Positions 8,822-17,771 of a stretch of 64,000 bases of DNA are shown here, one piece after another. Positions within the stretch are counted from its first letter, which is position 1, and each line of letters starts with the position of its first letter. The notes under the pieces are model-generated. The model was not told the origin of the DNA. It searched no databases and saw only the letters and a program-made list of their open reading frames with translations. The translations under genes were made by a program, and so were the position numbers. This stretch comes from Dyella jiangningensis (lineage in GTDB: Bacteria > Pseudomonadota > Gammaproteobacteria > Xanthomonadales > Rhodanobacteraceae): the NCBI RefSeq assembly GCF_003264855.1, contig NZ_NFZS01000001.1, positions 558,001-622,000 of the forward strand, read 5' to 3'.

Positions 8822-9871
8822 TCAGCGCTGCAGGAACTTTTCCCCAATCGCCAGCGCCGTGTGATACGGCTCCGGGTCATTGCGATTGGTCAGCATCATC
8901 ACGGTGAGATGCTGTTTCGGCCAGCGGATGATCACGTTGCGGAAGCCCTGAGTTTCGCCCGAATGCCAGCGCACGTCGCCGTGGATGCGCCAGCCGAAGC
9001 CGTAGCTGTCGACGTCTTCTTCGCCAGTCACCTTGTTCTGTGCGCTGAAAGCCGCGGTGCGTGAGGCATCGGACAGCAGGCGGCGGTCATACAGCGCCGC
9101 GTCCCACTTGGCCATGTCGTCGATGGAGGAGTAGATGCCGCCGTCGCCGCGCGTGGCGCTGGTGGGGCTCTGGTCGGTGCGTGTCCAGCGGCCGTTCTCT
9201 TCGCTGTAGCCGTAGGCGCGGTGGGGCACCTCAGGGCCGCCGCGCTCGTAGAGCAGCGTATGCGTCATGCCCAGCGGCTGGAAAATGTTCCGGCGCAGGA
9301 AGTCCGGCAGCGTCTGCCCGGAGGCGCGTTCGATGATCAGGCCCAGCAGTACGTAGCCGCCGTTGCTATAGCGATACGACGTGCCCGGTGGAAAGTAGCT
9401 GCGCGGTTCGGCGGCGAGCAGTTTCAGCACGCCGGCGTCGCTGATCTGGTCGGTGGCATCGGCCGGCATCAGGTCTTCGTAGTCGATCAGGCCGCCGCTG
9501 TGATCCAGCAGCTGGCGGATGGTGATCGCGTCGTGCGCGGCGTTGAGTTCGGGCAGCCAGCGGCGCACGCGATCGTCGAGCGAGAGCTTGCCGCGTTCCG
9601 ACAACAACAGGATGCCCGCGGCGGTGAACTGCTTGCTCACCGAAGCAAGCCGATAGTTCGTCTTCGGCGTGGCGACTTCGTGCGATTCGAGCACGGCCAG
9701 GCCGTAGCTCTTGCGCAGCACGGCCTTGCCGTCCTTGATCACCAGCAGCGACGCGCTCGGCACGTCACCCTGGTAGGCCTTCATCATCGCGTCGATATCG
9801 GCGGTGTCCGGCGACGCGGCACGGCTGGTCGCACACAACAGAAGGGAGAGCAGCAAGGCAAACGTGCGCAT
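8822..9871 (-). CDS. exported serine hydrolase, class C beta-lactamase fold
   Basis: 349 aa from ATG 9871 (AAGG about ten bases upstream; an ATG six codons earlier lacks a ribosome site). Signal peptide about 1-19 (ends SRAA). The catalytic motif SVSK puts the nucleophile at S77 and general base at K80. The tyrosine motif is Y168-S-N170, and a third motif HSG lies near residue 305. The family holds D-Ala carboxypeptidases, D-aminopeptidases and esterases. As the last gene of the leftward cluster, after a VanX-type dipeptidase, a role in trimming D-amino-acid-containing peptides in the periplasm is the best guess, not proven. Confidence 0.85.
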   Translation of the reverse strand: MRTFALLLSLLLCATSRAASPDTADIDAMMKAYQGDVPSASLLVIKDGKAVLRKSYGLAVLESHEVATPKTNYRLASVSKQFTAAGILLLSERGKLSLDDRVRRWLPELNAAHDAITIRQLLDHSGGLIDYEDLMPADATDQISDAGVLKLLAAEPRSYFPPGTSYRYSNGGYVLLGLIIERASGQTLPDFLRRNIFQPLGMTHTLLYERGGPEVPHRAYGYSEENGRWTRTDQSPTSATRGDGGIYSSIDDMAKWDAALYDRRLLSDASRTAAFSAQNKVTGEEDVDSYGFGWRIHGDVRWHSGETQGFRNVIIRWPKQHLTVMMLTNRNDPEPYHTALAIGEKFLQR

Positions 9872-9902
9872 CGGTACGACCCTTGTCATCGGAAGTGGGC
9901 GA

Positions 9903-10622
9903 TCACTGCACCGGCACGTCGTAGATCGTGTCGGGCGTGGGTTCGGGCGTCAGGGTGTAATGCCACCATTCCATGGCGTAGTTGCGGAAGCCCTCGCGTT
10001 CCATCGCGGCGCGCAGCAGTTCGCGATGGGCGTGTTGCGTCGGCGTGGCCTGCGGCGACTCGGTGTTGGCCAGCGTGCCGAAGTAGTCGAACGACGTGCC
10101 CATGTCGAGCGGCTTGCAATGCGCGTCATGCGCGTCGCACTGCGTCATCGTGAGATCGATGGTGGCGCCGCGGCTGTGGCCGGACACCGGGGCGATGTAG
10201 TCGCCGAGCAGTGCGCTCTTGTCCAGGGTGGGATAATGCTTGGGCTTGGTGCGTTGGTCGGCGAGGTCACCCGCCCAGCGCACGAAATGCGCCACGGCAC
10301 GCGCCGGCCGGTAGCAGTCGAAAATCAGCAGGCCGCGGTGCTGCGCGTGCAGATCGCGCTCCACGCGCGCCAACGCCTCGGCGGCCGGCTTCAGCAGGAA
10401 ACACTTGGGTGCGAGATAGCCGTCCACCGGCCTGCCGACGAAGTTGTCGCTGCCGGCGTACTTGATGTCTTCGGCGATGTCGGGTGCGAGCGAGCGGATA
10501 TCCACCAGTCCGGCCTGATCGGCGGTCTTTGCGGATGACAGGGCCGGCGTGCCGTCTGCCTTCGCTTGCGTGCCGAGCAGCAGCGCGGACAGCACGAGGA
10601 TGGAACGAAGGGCGCTATTCAC
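9903..10622 (-). CDS. D-alanyl-D-alanine dipeptidase, VanX/DdpX family
   Basis: 239 aa, GTG start at 10622 overlapping the upstream gene by eight bases. Signal peptide about 1-22. The M15D zinc motifs are present: SGHSRGATIDLT supplies His and Asp ligands, and EWWHY supplies the catalytic Glu and third His ligand. DCYRPARA matches the conserved Arg-containing segment. The enzyme splits D-Ala-D-Ala. There is no vanA or vanH beside it, so this is the catabolic/recycling type (compare E. coli DdpX) rather than glycopeptide resistance. Location is probably periplasmic, within the stem-peptide degradation operon. Confidence 0.9.
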   Translation of the reverse strand: MNSALRSILVLSALLLGTQAKADGTPALSSAKTADQAGLVDIRSLAPDIAEDIKYAGSDNFVGRPVDGYLAPKCFLLKPAAEALARVERDLHAQHRGLLIFDCYRPARAVAHFVRWAGDLADQRTKPKHYPTLDKSALLGDYIAPVSGHSRGATIDLTMTQCDAHDAHCKPLDMGTSFDYFGTLANTESPQATPTQHAHRELLRAAMEREGFRNYAMEWWHYTLTPEPTPDTIYDVPVQ

Positions 10623-12183
10623 AGCCGTGCTCCCGGTGGAATGCCAGGTCCTCGAAATCGTTGCTGAAATCGGCTTTCGGATCGACCTTGCTCATGTGCA
10701 TCGCCTCGCCCGCACGCGCCGGGAAATCCATCCAGGCATCGACTTCGCCCTTGTCCCAGTGCACCAGGTAGCGTTGGCCTGCACGCATCACCGTACCCAC
10801 CAGGCGCGGCGATTTGGCCGACGTGAAGCGCACGGCGCCATCTCGCGGACACAGCGTGATCGTGCCGAACCATGGGTCGCGCCACTGGCCCAGCTGTGTT
10901 GCGAGCTCCTTCACGGTTGCCGGTTGCGTGACCGGCTCAGGCGCCTTGTGCTCGGGTGCCGCCGTGTCGGCATCGAGCTTGTCGGCGTACCAGTTGGCAT
11001 CGTGCGGATCGGCGGGTGCGGTGAAGTGCTTGGTGAGCGTCTCGATGAGCACGGTGCGTGCATCCTCCGCTTCGCTGTTGATCAACACCACGAAGCCGGA
11101 TTGACGGTTCGGCAGCAGCACCATCGCCGAATACATGCCTGATAGCGTGCCCGTGTGCGACACGGTGAACTGGCCATCGACATCGGCGAGACGCCAGCCG
11201 TAACCGTAGGCATAAAACCGCGTGCCATCCCATTCGCGACGGTGCTTCGAGATCGGCATGGGCGTGTACGGCGTCCACACGGTCTGCCGTTGCGCCGGCG
11301 TCAACCAGGCGAGTTGCGCGGGTGTGGGCACCAGCCAGTTGCGCGCCCACGTCAGCATGTCGTCGAGGCTGCAGCGCACACCGCCCGCCGCAGCGGAGGT
11401 AATGTCAGGCACGATCGCATCGTCCGCGTTGAGGACCACGTTGTGGCCGTCCTCGTAGGCGTGCGGTTGCGCGACATTGCCCACGGCATCGCGGTTCCAT
11501 GGGCCGATCTGGCAGCGCGAAAGGCCGAGCGGCTCGAACAACTCGCGGCGCAGCAGCTTGTCGTAACTGTCGTGCCCCGCTGCCGCGGCCACTTCGCCCG
11601 CGATCACATAGAGCAGGTTGTCGTACGCATAGCCCGCACGAAAGCTGTAGGCCGGCTTGAGATAGGCGAGACCGTGGAGGATGTCCTGCCGAGTGAACGC
11701 GTTGGGCTCGGGCCACAGCATCAGGTCGCCCGCGCCTTCGCGCAGGCCGCTGCGATGTGTCAGCAGGTCGCCCACCTGCATGTGTTCGGTGACCCAGGGG
11801 TCGTTCATGCGGAAGCTGGGCAGGTATTTGCGCACCGGGTCGTCCCAGTGCAGCTTGCCCTCCTGCACGAGGCGCGCGAGCAGGGTGCTGGTCATCGCCT
11901 TGCTGTTGGAGGCGATCTTGAACAGCGTGTTTTCGTCGATGGCTTCGCCGGTACCCGCGCGGCGCTCACCTTTCGTGCGCATGTAGACGACCTTGCCGTG
12001 GTCGATCACGCCCACGGCGACGCCGGCGAGGTGATAACGCGCGGCCACCGTATCGACGATGGCATCGAGCTTGGGGTCCGGCTGGGTGGCGAACGCCGAC
12101 GTGGCAAGCGTGGCGCCCAGCAGCGCGGCGACCACGCGCCGCGCGCCCGTACGACGCGCGGCGCTACGGTCAGCGCTTCCCAT
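10615..12183 (-). CDS. exported serine hydrolase with C-terminal extension
   Basis: 522 aa from ATG 12183. A twin-basic N-terminus and hydrophobic core (residues 16-32) look like a signal peptide. The beta-lactamase-like domain has S92-N-S-K95 as the SxxK motif, a YDN motif (GYAYDNLLY) and HTG (SHTGTLSG). A C-terminal domain of about 110 residues (LATQLGQWRDPWFGTITL...) resembles the DUF3471-type lipocalin-like tail of such hydrolases. It starts 14 bases inside the M19 dipeptidase gene and ends inside the start of the VanX gene, a sign of tight operon packing. Likely acts on D-amino-acid peptides or amides; substrate unknown. Confidence 0.87.
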   Translation of the reverse strand: MGSADRSAARRTGARRVVAALLGATLATSAFATQPDPKLDAIVDTVAARYHLAGVAVGVIDHGKVVYMRTKGERRAGTGEAIDENTLFKIASNSKAMTSTLLARLVQEGKLHWDDPVRKYLPSFRMNDPWVTEHMQVGDLLTHRSGLREGAGDLMLWPEPNAFTRQDILHGLAYLKPAYSFRAGYAYDNLLYVIAGEVAAAAGHDSYDKLLRRELFEPLGLSRCQIGPWNRDAVGNVAQPHAYEDGHNVVLNADDAIVPDITSAAAGGVRCSLDDMLTWARNWLVPTPAQLAWLTPAQRQTVWTPYTPMPISKHRREWDGTRFYAYGYGWRLADVDGQFTVSHTGTLSGMYSAMVLLPNRQSGFVVLINSEAEDARTVLIETLTKHFTAPADPHDANWYADKLDADTAAPEHKAPEPVTQPATVKELATQLGQWRDPWFGTITLCPRDGAVRFTSAKSPRLVGTVMRAGQRYLVHWDKGEVDAWMDFPARAGEAMHMSKVDPKADFSNDFEDLAFHREHGCE

Positions 12184-13390
12184 GGTTTGCCGTGGCGTGC
12201 TGTTCCACCTCGCCCCACACGCGCAGCAGGTTGCCGCCCCAGATCTTGGCGATGTCCTGGTCGCTGAAGCCGGCGCGTCGCAGTGCGGCGGTGAGATTGC
12301 GCGTCTGCGTCGCGTCGTTCCAGCCGGCCAGGCCGCCACCGCCGTCGAAATCCGAGGCGATGCCCACGTGATCGATGCCGGCGACGTCGACGATGTGCTT
12401 GACGTGCTTGACGTAGTCATCGACGGTCGGTGGCGGGAGCGCTGCATCGATGCGCTTCATGCCTTCGATGTAGGCGGGCAGGTACTCGTGCTTCTCGCTG
12501 TCGAATTCCTTGTCGCCGGCCTGCTTGGCAATCTGCGCTTGCAGCGCCTTCTGCGCCAGCTGGCGCGCCGGATCGAGCCGGATGAAATCCTGCACGCCGA
12601 CGACCTGGATCACGCCGCCCTTGGCGGCGATGGCGCGCAACAATTCATCGGACAGGTTGCGCGGGTGATTGTCGAGCGCACGCGCCGCCGAATGCGAGGC
12701 GATGATGGGCGCGGTGGACAGGGCCAGCACGTCGCGTACGCATCGGTCGGAGGAATGCGAGACGTCCACCATGATGCCCAGCTCGTTGTCGCGCTTGACC
12801 ACGTCGCGGCCGAAATCGGTGAGGCCGTATTCGGGCAGCGGCGTATCGCCCAGGCTCGCTTCCGGCGTCGAGCTGGTGCACAGGTCGTTGTTGCCCATGT
12901 GCGCCAGGCCTACGTAGCGAGCGCCGCGTTTGTACGCCTCGTCGAGGTTCTTGATGTCGTGTCCCAGCGAATAGCCGTTCTCGACACCGATCATTGCCGA
13001 CAGCTTGCCCGCGGCCTTGTTCGCGCGCACCTGCGCCGGCGACGTGGCCATCGCGATGCGGTCGGGATAGGTGTGCACCATCAGGTCGATGGCGTCGTAC
13101 TTCTGTTTCGCCTGTTCCATCGCATGCTTGTAGCCTTCCGGCGTCAGCGGGCCTTGCTCGACGTAGACGATGAAGAACACGGCGTCGAGGCCGCCGCGCT
13201 TCATCTTGTCCAGGTCGACCTGCAGCGGCGTTTGCTTGCCCACGTCGAAGCGCGGGTCATGCATCAGGCCGAACGGGATGTCCACATGGGTGTCGAGCGT
13301 GATCGGCGGATCCTGCTGTGCGGCGGATGCGGTGCCGCCGAAGGCCAGTGCAAGGACGATCGCACTAACAAGAATGTTAAAACGCTTCAT
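12170..13390 (-). CDS. membrane dipeptidase-type zinc peptidase, family M19
   Basis: 406 aa with signal peptide (MKRFNILVSAIVLALAFGG, cut after ASA). The M19 signatures are in order: DTHVDIP (His and Asp metal ligands), ENGYSLG (bridging Glu), VDVSHSS, SHSAARALDNHPRN and IASDFDGGG near the end. Enzymes of this family cleave dipeptides and tolerate a D-residue at the C-terminal position. That fits L-Ala-D-Glu or similar fragments of murein. The ATG overlaps the lysA-like stop (ATGA). The Asn-Pro-Arg-Asn region and length are usual for the family. Confidence 0.92.
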   Translation of the reverse strand: MKRFNILVSAIVLALAFGGTASAAQQDPPITLDTHVDIPFGLMHDPRFDVGKQTPLQVDLDKMKRGGLDAVFFIVYVEQGPLTPEGYKHAMEQAKQKYDAIDLMVHTYPDRIAMATSPAQVRANKAAGKLSAMIGVENGYSLGHDIKNLDEAYKRGARYVGLAHMGNNDLCTSSTPEASLGDTPLPEYGLTDFGRDVVKRDNELGIMVDVSHSSDRCVRDVLALSTAPIIASHSAARALDNHPRNLSDELLRAIAAKGGVIQVVGVQDFIRLDPARQLAQKALQAQIAKQAGDKEFDSEKHEYLPAYIEGMKRIDAALPPPTVDDYVKHVKHIVDVAGIDHVGIASDFDGGGGLAGWNDATQTRNLTAALRRAGFSDQDIAKIWGGNLLRVWGEVEQHATANHGKR

Positions 13391-14664
13391 GCCGTCTCCC
13401 AATGTCGGGCCGGCTGCTCGCCGGCGATCATGTCTTCGAAGCTTTGGCGTTGGCGCACCACGGCGTAGCGGCCCCGGTCGAGCAGCACTTCGGCGGCAAG
13501 AGGGCGCGAGTTGTACGTGGACGACATGGACGCGCCGTAGGCGCCGGTGGTGCGGATCATCAACAGGTCGCCCGCAACGCACTCGGGCATGGCGCGACCG
13601 CGGGCGAAGGTATCGCCGGTCTCGCAGACAGGACCCACGATGTCGTATTCGGTCATCGTTCGCGTCTCCCCATGTACGGGCACGATGTCATGCCAGGCAT
13701 CGTACAGGCTCGGACGCAGCAAGTCGTTCATGGCGGCATCGAGCACCAAAAACTTGCGATGCTCGCCGTGCTTGACGCGAATGACCCGCGTGAGCAGCAC
13801 GCCGGCCTCGGCGACCAGGTAACGGCCAGGCTCGAACAGCAGGCGACCCTTGAAGCCTTCGAGTGCCGTGCGCACCACACTCACATAGGCGGCCGCGTCC
13901 ACCGGATGGTCGTGTCCTTCGCGATAGCGCACGCCCACGCCGCCGCCGACGTCGATGCTGGCGATGGCATGGCCCGCCGCCTCCAGCTCGCGCCAGAACT
14001 GCGCCACGCGCCGGAAGGCCTCGCGGTAGGGTTCGAGGCTGAGGATCTGCGAGCCGATGTGCACGTGCAGGCCATCCAGTTGCACATGGCTCAGCGACGC
14101 TTTTTCGGCGAACCAGCGTCGGGCTTCCTCGATGCTGACGCCGAACTTGTTCTCGGCCTTGCCGGTGGAAATCTTCGCGTGGGTGAGGGCATCCACGTCG
14201 GGGTTGATGCGCACCGCGGCATGCGCGGTGATGCCAATGGAAGCCGCGAGGCGTTGCAGGGTCAGCAGTTCGTCATGCGATTCCACGTTGAAACGCAGGA
14301 TCCGGGCGGCCAGCGCTTCGGCTATTTCCTGTTCGCTCTTGCCGACCCCGGAAAACACGATGCGCTCGGGCGGAATGCCTGCGCGCAACGCGCGCCACAG
14401 CTCGCCCGAGGAAACGATATCGGCGCCCACGCCATGCTCGTGCATCAGGTTGAGGATGGCGAGGCTGGAATTGGCCTTCACCGCATAACAGATCAGCGCA
14501 TCCGTGCCGTGCAGAGCGCGCTGGAGCGAGCTGATCCGGTCGCGGATGGCGCTGGCGGAGTATGCGTGGAACGGCGTGGGCAGATGGCCTGCCAACGCCT
14601 GAAGGTCGACGCCGTCGAAGCGCGACGCGGTACGGATGTCTTGCGCAATGGCGTCGATATTCAT
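13387..14664 (-). CDS. lysA: diaminopimelate decarboxylase family PLP enzyme
   Basis: 425 aa. Fold-type III PLP enzyme with the lysine of YAVKANSS as cofactor Schiff base, the HVHIGSQ and GGGVGVRY phosphate-binding segments, FEPGRYLVAEAG, and a C-terminal PVCETGDTFA carrying the conserved Cys-Glu-Thr. It decarboxylates meso-diaminopimelate to L-lysine. ATG 14664 has GAGG six bases upstream; the in-frame TTG at 14676 is rejected. Its operon contains murein-peptide hydrolases, so it may serve to degrade diaminopimelate released from cell wall rather than (or besides) lysine synthesis. A relaxed-specificity DAP/ornithine/arginine decarboxylase is the alternative. Confidence 0.88.
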   Translation of the reverse strand: MNIDAIAQDIRTASRFDGVDLQALAGHLPTPFHAYSASAIRDRISSLQRALHGTDALICYAVKANSSLAILNLMHEHGVGADIVSSGELWRALRAGIPPERIVFSGVGKSEQEIAEALAARILRFNVESHDELLTLQRLAASIGITAHAAVRINPDVDALTHAKISTGKAENKFGVSIEEARRWFAEKASLSHVQLDGLHVHIGSQILSLEPYREAFRRVAQFWRELEAAGHAIASIDVGGGVGVRYREGHDHPVDAAAYVSVVRTALEGFKGRLLFEPGRYLVAEAGVLLTRVIRVKHGEHRKFLVLDAAMNDLLRPSLYDAWHDIVPVHGETRTMTEYDIVGPVCETGDTFARGRAMPECVAGDLLMIRTTGAYGASMSSTYNSRPLAAEVLLDRGRYAVVRQRQSFEDMIAGEQPARHWETA

Positions 14665-14678
14665 GTTTGGCCTCAATC

Positions 14679-14711
14679 AAAAAACGGCAGCCCACACGAA
14701 GTGGGCTGCCG
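14679..14711 (-). terminator. strong intrinsic terminator after the TonB receptor
   Basis: Minus-strand stem CGGCAGCCCAC / GTGGGCTGCCG with a five-base loop, followed by TTTTTT. It ends only about 15 bases before the lysA start codon, so transcripts reaching lysA must read through it or start within it. Confidence 0.85.
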
Positions 14712-14726
14712 GCGGGGACGGTCAAA

Positions 14727-17726
14727 TCAGAAATCGACCGATACGGTGAGTTGAGCAAAACGTGGTTGCTGGAAACGGAGTGGTTGCTTGAAGGTGGAAC
14801 TGGTGCTGTTGGAAATGGTGGTCTGCAGGTCCTGGTCCACGGCGATGGTCTGTTGTTCGTTGAACAGGTTGTACACGGCAAACTTCACCCGCAGCTGGCC
14901 TTTGTCGCCCAGCGGGCGCAGGTAGGTGAGGCTGGCGCCGAGGTTGTAGGTCCACGGCATGCGGCCGTACTTGCCGCGCGGCGAGGACTGGTAGACCCGG
15001 TCCTCGGACCGCGGCGAATCGCAGTTCGCCACGCAGATGTAATAGCTGTGGTAGTTGGTGTCGTCGTACGGATTGCCCACGCCGAAGCCGGTGATCGGGC
15101 CGCCGGAAGCGATGTTGAGGTCGCCGCCCACCTGCCAGTTCGGCGTGATGGCGTAGGTGCCGCGCATCTTGATCTGATGACGACGATCGTTGGGCAGGTA
15201 GCCGTCGCCACCGAAGTTCACCCATGGATTGTCGAAATTCTCGGTGCGGCCGGTATCGTCGAAGTCGGTATCCGAGTTGACCGGACCTTCCGCGTTGCCG
15301 CGGTTCCACGAGAGCACGTACGAGGCATTGAAGGCCCACTTGTCGTCCCATGCGCGGTCGATCTGGAACTCCAGCGCGGTGTACGTGCGCTTGGGCTTCA
15401 CCCAGCCGCGCTGGCCGAGATAGTTGCCGTCGGCGTCATACATCGCCCAGCCTTCCTTCGAGGTATCCACGGTGACCCAGCCGTCCGGCGTGCCGTCGCA
15501 GTTGGTGTCGCCCCAGACGGTGTTCTTCTTGCCCGGGTTGCCCATCACCCAGCCGATATAGCCGTCCGGGCCGCATTTGCCGGTGGCGCTGATCTCCATG
15601 TCGTCGATCGCGTTGTGCAGCTTGCGGTAGGTGCCGTTGACGCCCCACGACCACTTGTCGTTGATCATCTGCTGGAAGCCCAGGATCAGCTCGTCCTGGT
15701 ACACCTGGTCCATGTTCTTGTTCACTTCCGAACGCAGGTCGCCCACGGTGCCGTTGCCCTGCGACGTGTCCACGCCACCGAGCTGCGGTCCGAGGACGGG
15801 CATGGCGTACTGGTTGCCGTTGGCGTCGGTCAGCGTCTGCCAGCCGCCGAACGCGTAGTAGGTGCGCTCGTCCAGCAGGCCGCCGGCCTGCTTGATGTTG
15901 ATGACGTTGGCGACGGGCAGGTAGTAGCGGCCGAGGTTGCCGTAGATCTTGGTGGTGCCGTCACCCTTCATGTCCCACGAGAAGCCGAAGCGCGGCGCCC
16001 ACATGTTGTCCATCTTGATGTAACTGTGGCCGGCCGAATCCATGTTGTCGAAGCCATCGCGGCGGATGCCGGCGTTCAACAGCAGGTTGGGCGTGACCTG
16101 CCAGTTGTCTTCGAGGTAGAAGGCATCGTTGGTGGTGTCGAAGTTGCCGGAGATCTCGTAGCGACGTGCGCGCACGTAGCCGTTGTATCCCGCGGGGATG
16201 ACGCCGCCGCCGTTGGGGTTGGGAATCGAAGAGCCCGGCGTGGCGGCATACACGTTGTAGTAGATCGCGCCCGGACCCGGGTAGCGACGCGCGTAATCGG
16301 AATCATCGTCCTCGTGGTCGTAACCGAAGCGCAGCAGGTGGTCGCCCAGCTTCCACTCGAAGTCGGCGCGGCCTTCCTTGCGCAGGTCGTTGCGCTTGGA
16401 AACGGAGGTGCTGGTGGTGCAGCCCAACGGCACGCCCGGCTTGGCGACGGCGTTCTCGGCGGCGACGTGGTTGCACTCGATGTCGGCCAGGGAACGGGTG
16501 AACGACTCGCGGCGGTTCTCGCCGTACAGCACCTTCATCGACAGGTTGTCGGTGAAGTAGTTGGTGTAGGTCAGCGACCAGTTCTTGCCGCCGGTATCGG
16601 TGTAGATCTCGTTGGTCTTGGCGCCGATGGTGTCGGTGTCGTAGTCGTAGTTGTAGACCGTGCCGGTGTTCTTGTCCTTGTCCGAGAAGGCCATCAGCGA
16701 GAGCAGGTTGCTGTCGTTGATGCGCCAGTCGATCGTGGTGCCCCAGAAGCCCGGGTTGGCGCGGTTGCTGGTGAGCGCCGTGCCTTCGTCATTGGTGTTG
16801 CGGGGCGACTCGCCGCGTGCTTCGTACATGGCGAAGAAGAACAGCTTGTCCTTCACGATGGGGCCCGACGCCCACACGTTCGTCTTCATCAACGAATCGC
16901 GATCCTTGCTGGCGGTGAGATAGCGGTCGCCGTTGCTGTCGTAGCGGTCCTTCGCCTCCGAATGCCATGCGCCCGGTTCCATGGTCAGTTCCACACCGCT
17001 GTGGAATTCATTGGTGCCCGAGCGCGCCACCGCGTTGATCACGCCACCGGTGGTGCGGCCGAACTCCACCGAGTAGCCGCCGGTCTTGACCTGGAATTCC
17101 TGGTAGAAGTTGAACGGCGCTTCGGAATAGCCGTTGCGGTTGTAGAAGTCGGTGACGTTGAGGCCGTTCACATAGATGGCGTTCTCCGCCACCGACGAAC
17201 CGCCGAACGACAGGCCGCCGAACGACGAGGCGCCCTTCACCACGCCCGGCGCGAGCTGCGCGACGGAGGCGAGCGTCTGGTCCACCGGCAAGCGGCGCAG
17301 TTCTTCGCGCGAGATGTTGACGGCCGACTCGGTCGAGGTGACGTCCACCGCGGTGATGATGGCCGTGCCGGTCACGTTCACCGCATCGAGGTTCTGCGCG
17401 TTGCCGCCGAGGTTCACGGTGGTGGCGTTGCCCAGCGTGACCGTCACGTTGGCCGGCGCGACGAGTTCCTTGCCGTCCTTGGCGACCGAAAGCACGTAGT
17501 CGCCCACCGGCAGGAACGGAATGCGATAGTTGCCCTTGGCATCGGCGGTCACCGTGCGCGAGAAACCGGTCTGCGCATTGTTGATGGTGACCACGGCGCC
17601 GGCTTCGGTGTGTCCCACCACCGTGCCGTCGTTATTACCTGCGTGCGCCTGGGGCGCGGCCATCGAGGCCAGCCCAAGTCCAAGCGCCATGCACAGCACG
17701 GTCCTTCGAAAATATCGACTGCCCAT
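14727..17726 (-). CDS. TonB-dependent outer-membrane receptor, Oar-like
   Basis: 999 aa. Signal peptide about 1-29 (ends AHA). A carboxypeptidase-regulatory-like beta-sandwich covers about 30-110 (GTVVGHTEAGAVVTI..., AGNYRIPFLPVGDYVLSV pattern). The plug domain is about 120-260, and a long beta-barrel ends with the aromatic residue (LTVSVDF) needed for BAM recognition. The class lacks a classical N-terminal TonB box of the siderophore type and is typical of xanthomonad Oar/TonB receptors for complex polymers. Placed between a transglutaminase-like exported protein and peptidoglycan-peptide hydrolases, it is the likely importer of murein fragments or peptides. Substrate is inferred from context only. 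Confidence 0.9.
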   Translation of the reverse strand: MGSRYFRRTVLCMALGLGLASMAAPQAHAGNNDGTVVGHTEAGAVVTINNAQTGFSRTVTADAKGNYRIPFLPVGDYVLSVAKDGKELVAPANVTVTLGNATTVNLGGNAQNLDAVNVTGTAIITAVDVTSTESAVNISREELRRLPVDQTLASVAQLAPGVVKGASSFGGLSFGGSSVAENAIYVNGLNVTDFYNRNGYSEAPFNFYQEFQVKTGGYSVEFGRTTGGVINAVARSGTNEFHSGVELTMEPGAWHSEAKDRYDSNGDRYLTASKDRDSLMKTNVWASGPIVKDKLFFFAMYEARGESPRNTNDEGTALTSNRANPGFWGTTIDWRINDSNLLSLMAFSDKDKNTGTVYNYDYDTDTIGAKTNEIYTDTGGKNWSLTYTNYFTDNLSMKVLYGENRRESFTRSLADIECNHVAAENAVAKPGVPLGCTTSTSVSKRNDLRKEGRADFEWKLGDHLLRFGYDHEDDDSDYARRYPGPGAIYYNVYAATPGSSIPNPNGGGVIPAGYNGYVRARRYEISGNFDTTNDAFYLEDNWQVTPNLLLNAGIRRDGFDNMDSAGHSYIKMDNMWAPRFGFSWDMKGDGTTKIYGNLGRYYLPVANVINIKQAGGLLDERTYYAFGGWQTLTDANGNQYAMPVLGPQLGGVDTSQGNGTVGDLRSEVNKNMDQVYQDELILGFQQMINDKWSWGVNGTYRKLHNAIDDMEISATGKCGPDGYIGWVMGNPGKKNTVWGDTNCDGTPDGWVTVDTSKEGWAMYDADGNYLGQRGWVKPKRTYTALEFQIDRAWDDKWAFNASYVLSWNRGNAEGPVNSDTDFDDTGRTENFDNPWVNFGGDGYLPNDRRHQIKMRGTYAITPNWQVGGDLNIASGGPITGFGVGNPYDDTNYHSYYICVANCDSPRSEDRVYQSSPRGKYGRMPWTYNLGASLTYLRPLGDKGQLRVKFAVYNLFNEQQTIAVDQDLQTTISNSTSSTFKQPLRFQQPRFAQLTVSVDF

Positions 17727-17771
17727 CTCCCCGTCTCCCCCGGTTCTTGCCGTCGTTGATGTAAAAGCGGC

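Noticed and set aside
9903-10622. Vancomycin-resistance operon because of VanX-type gene
   Set aside because: No vanA, vanH or vanS-like partners; neighbours are peptide catabolism genes, so DdpX-like.
10615-12447. Longer serine hydrolase start at 12447
   Set aside because: The upstream part overlaps the M19 dipeptidase and is arginine/serine filler; ATG 12183 gives a signal peptide.
14562-17759. 1065-codon open frame antisense to the TonB receptor
   Set aside because: Long antisense frame typical of GC-rich DNA with strong codon bias; low-complexity V/G/A/R-rich translation and no ribosome site. The minus-strand receptor has signal peptide, plug and barrel features.
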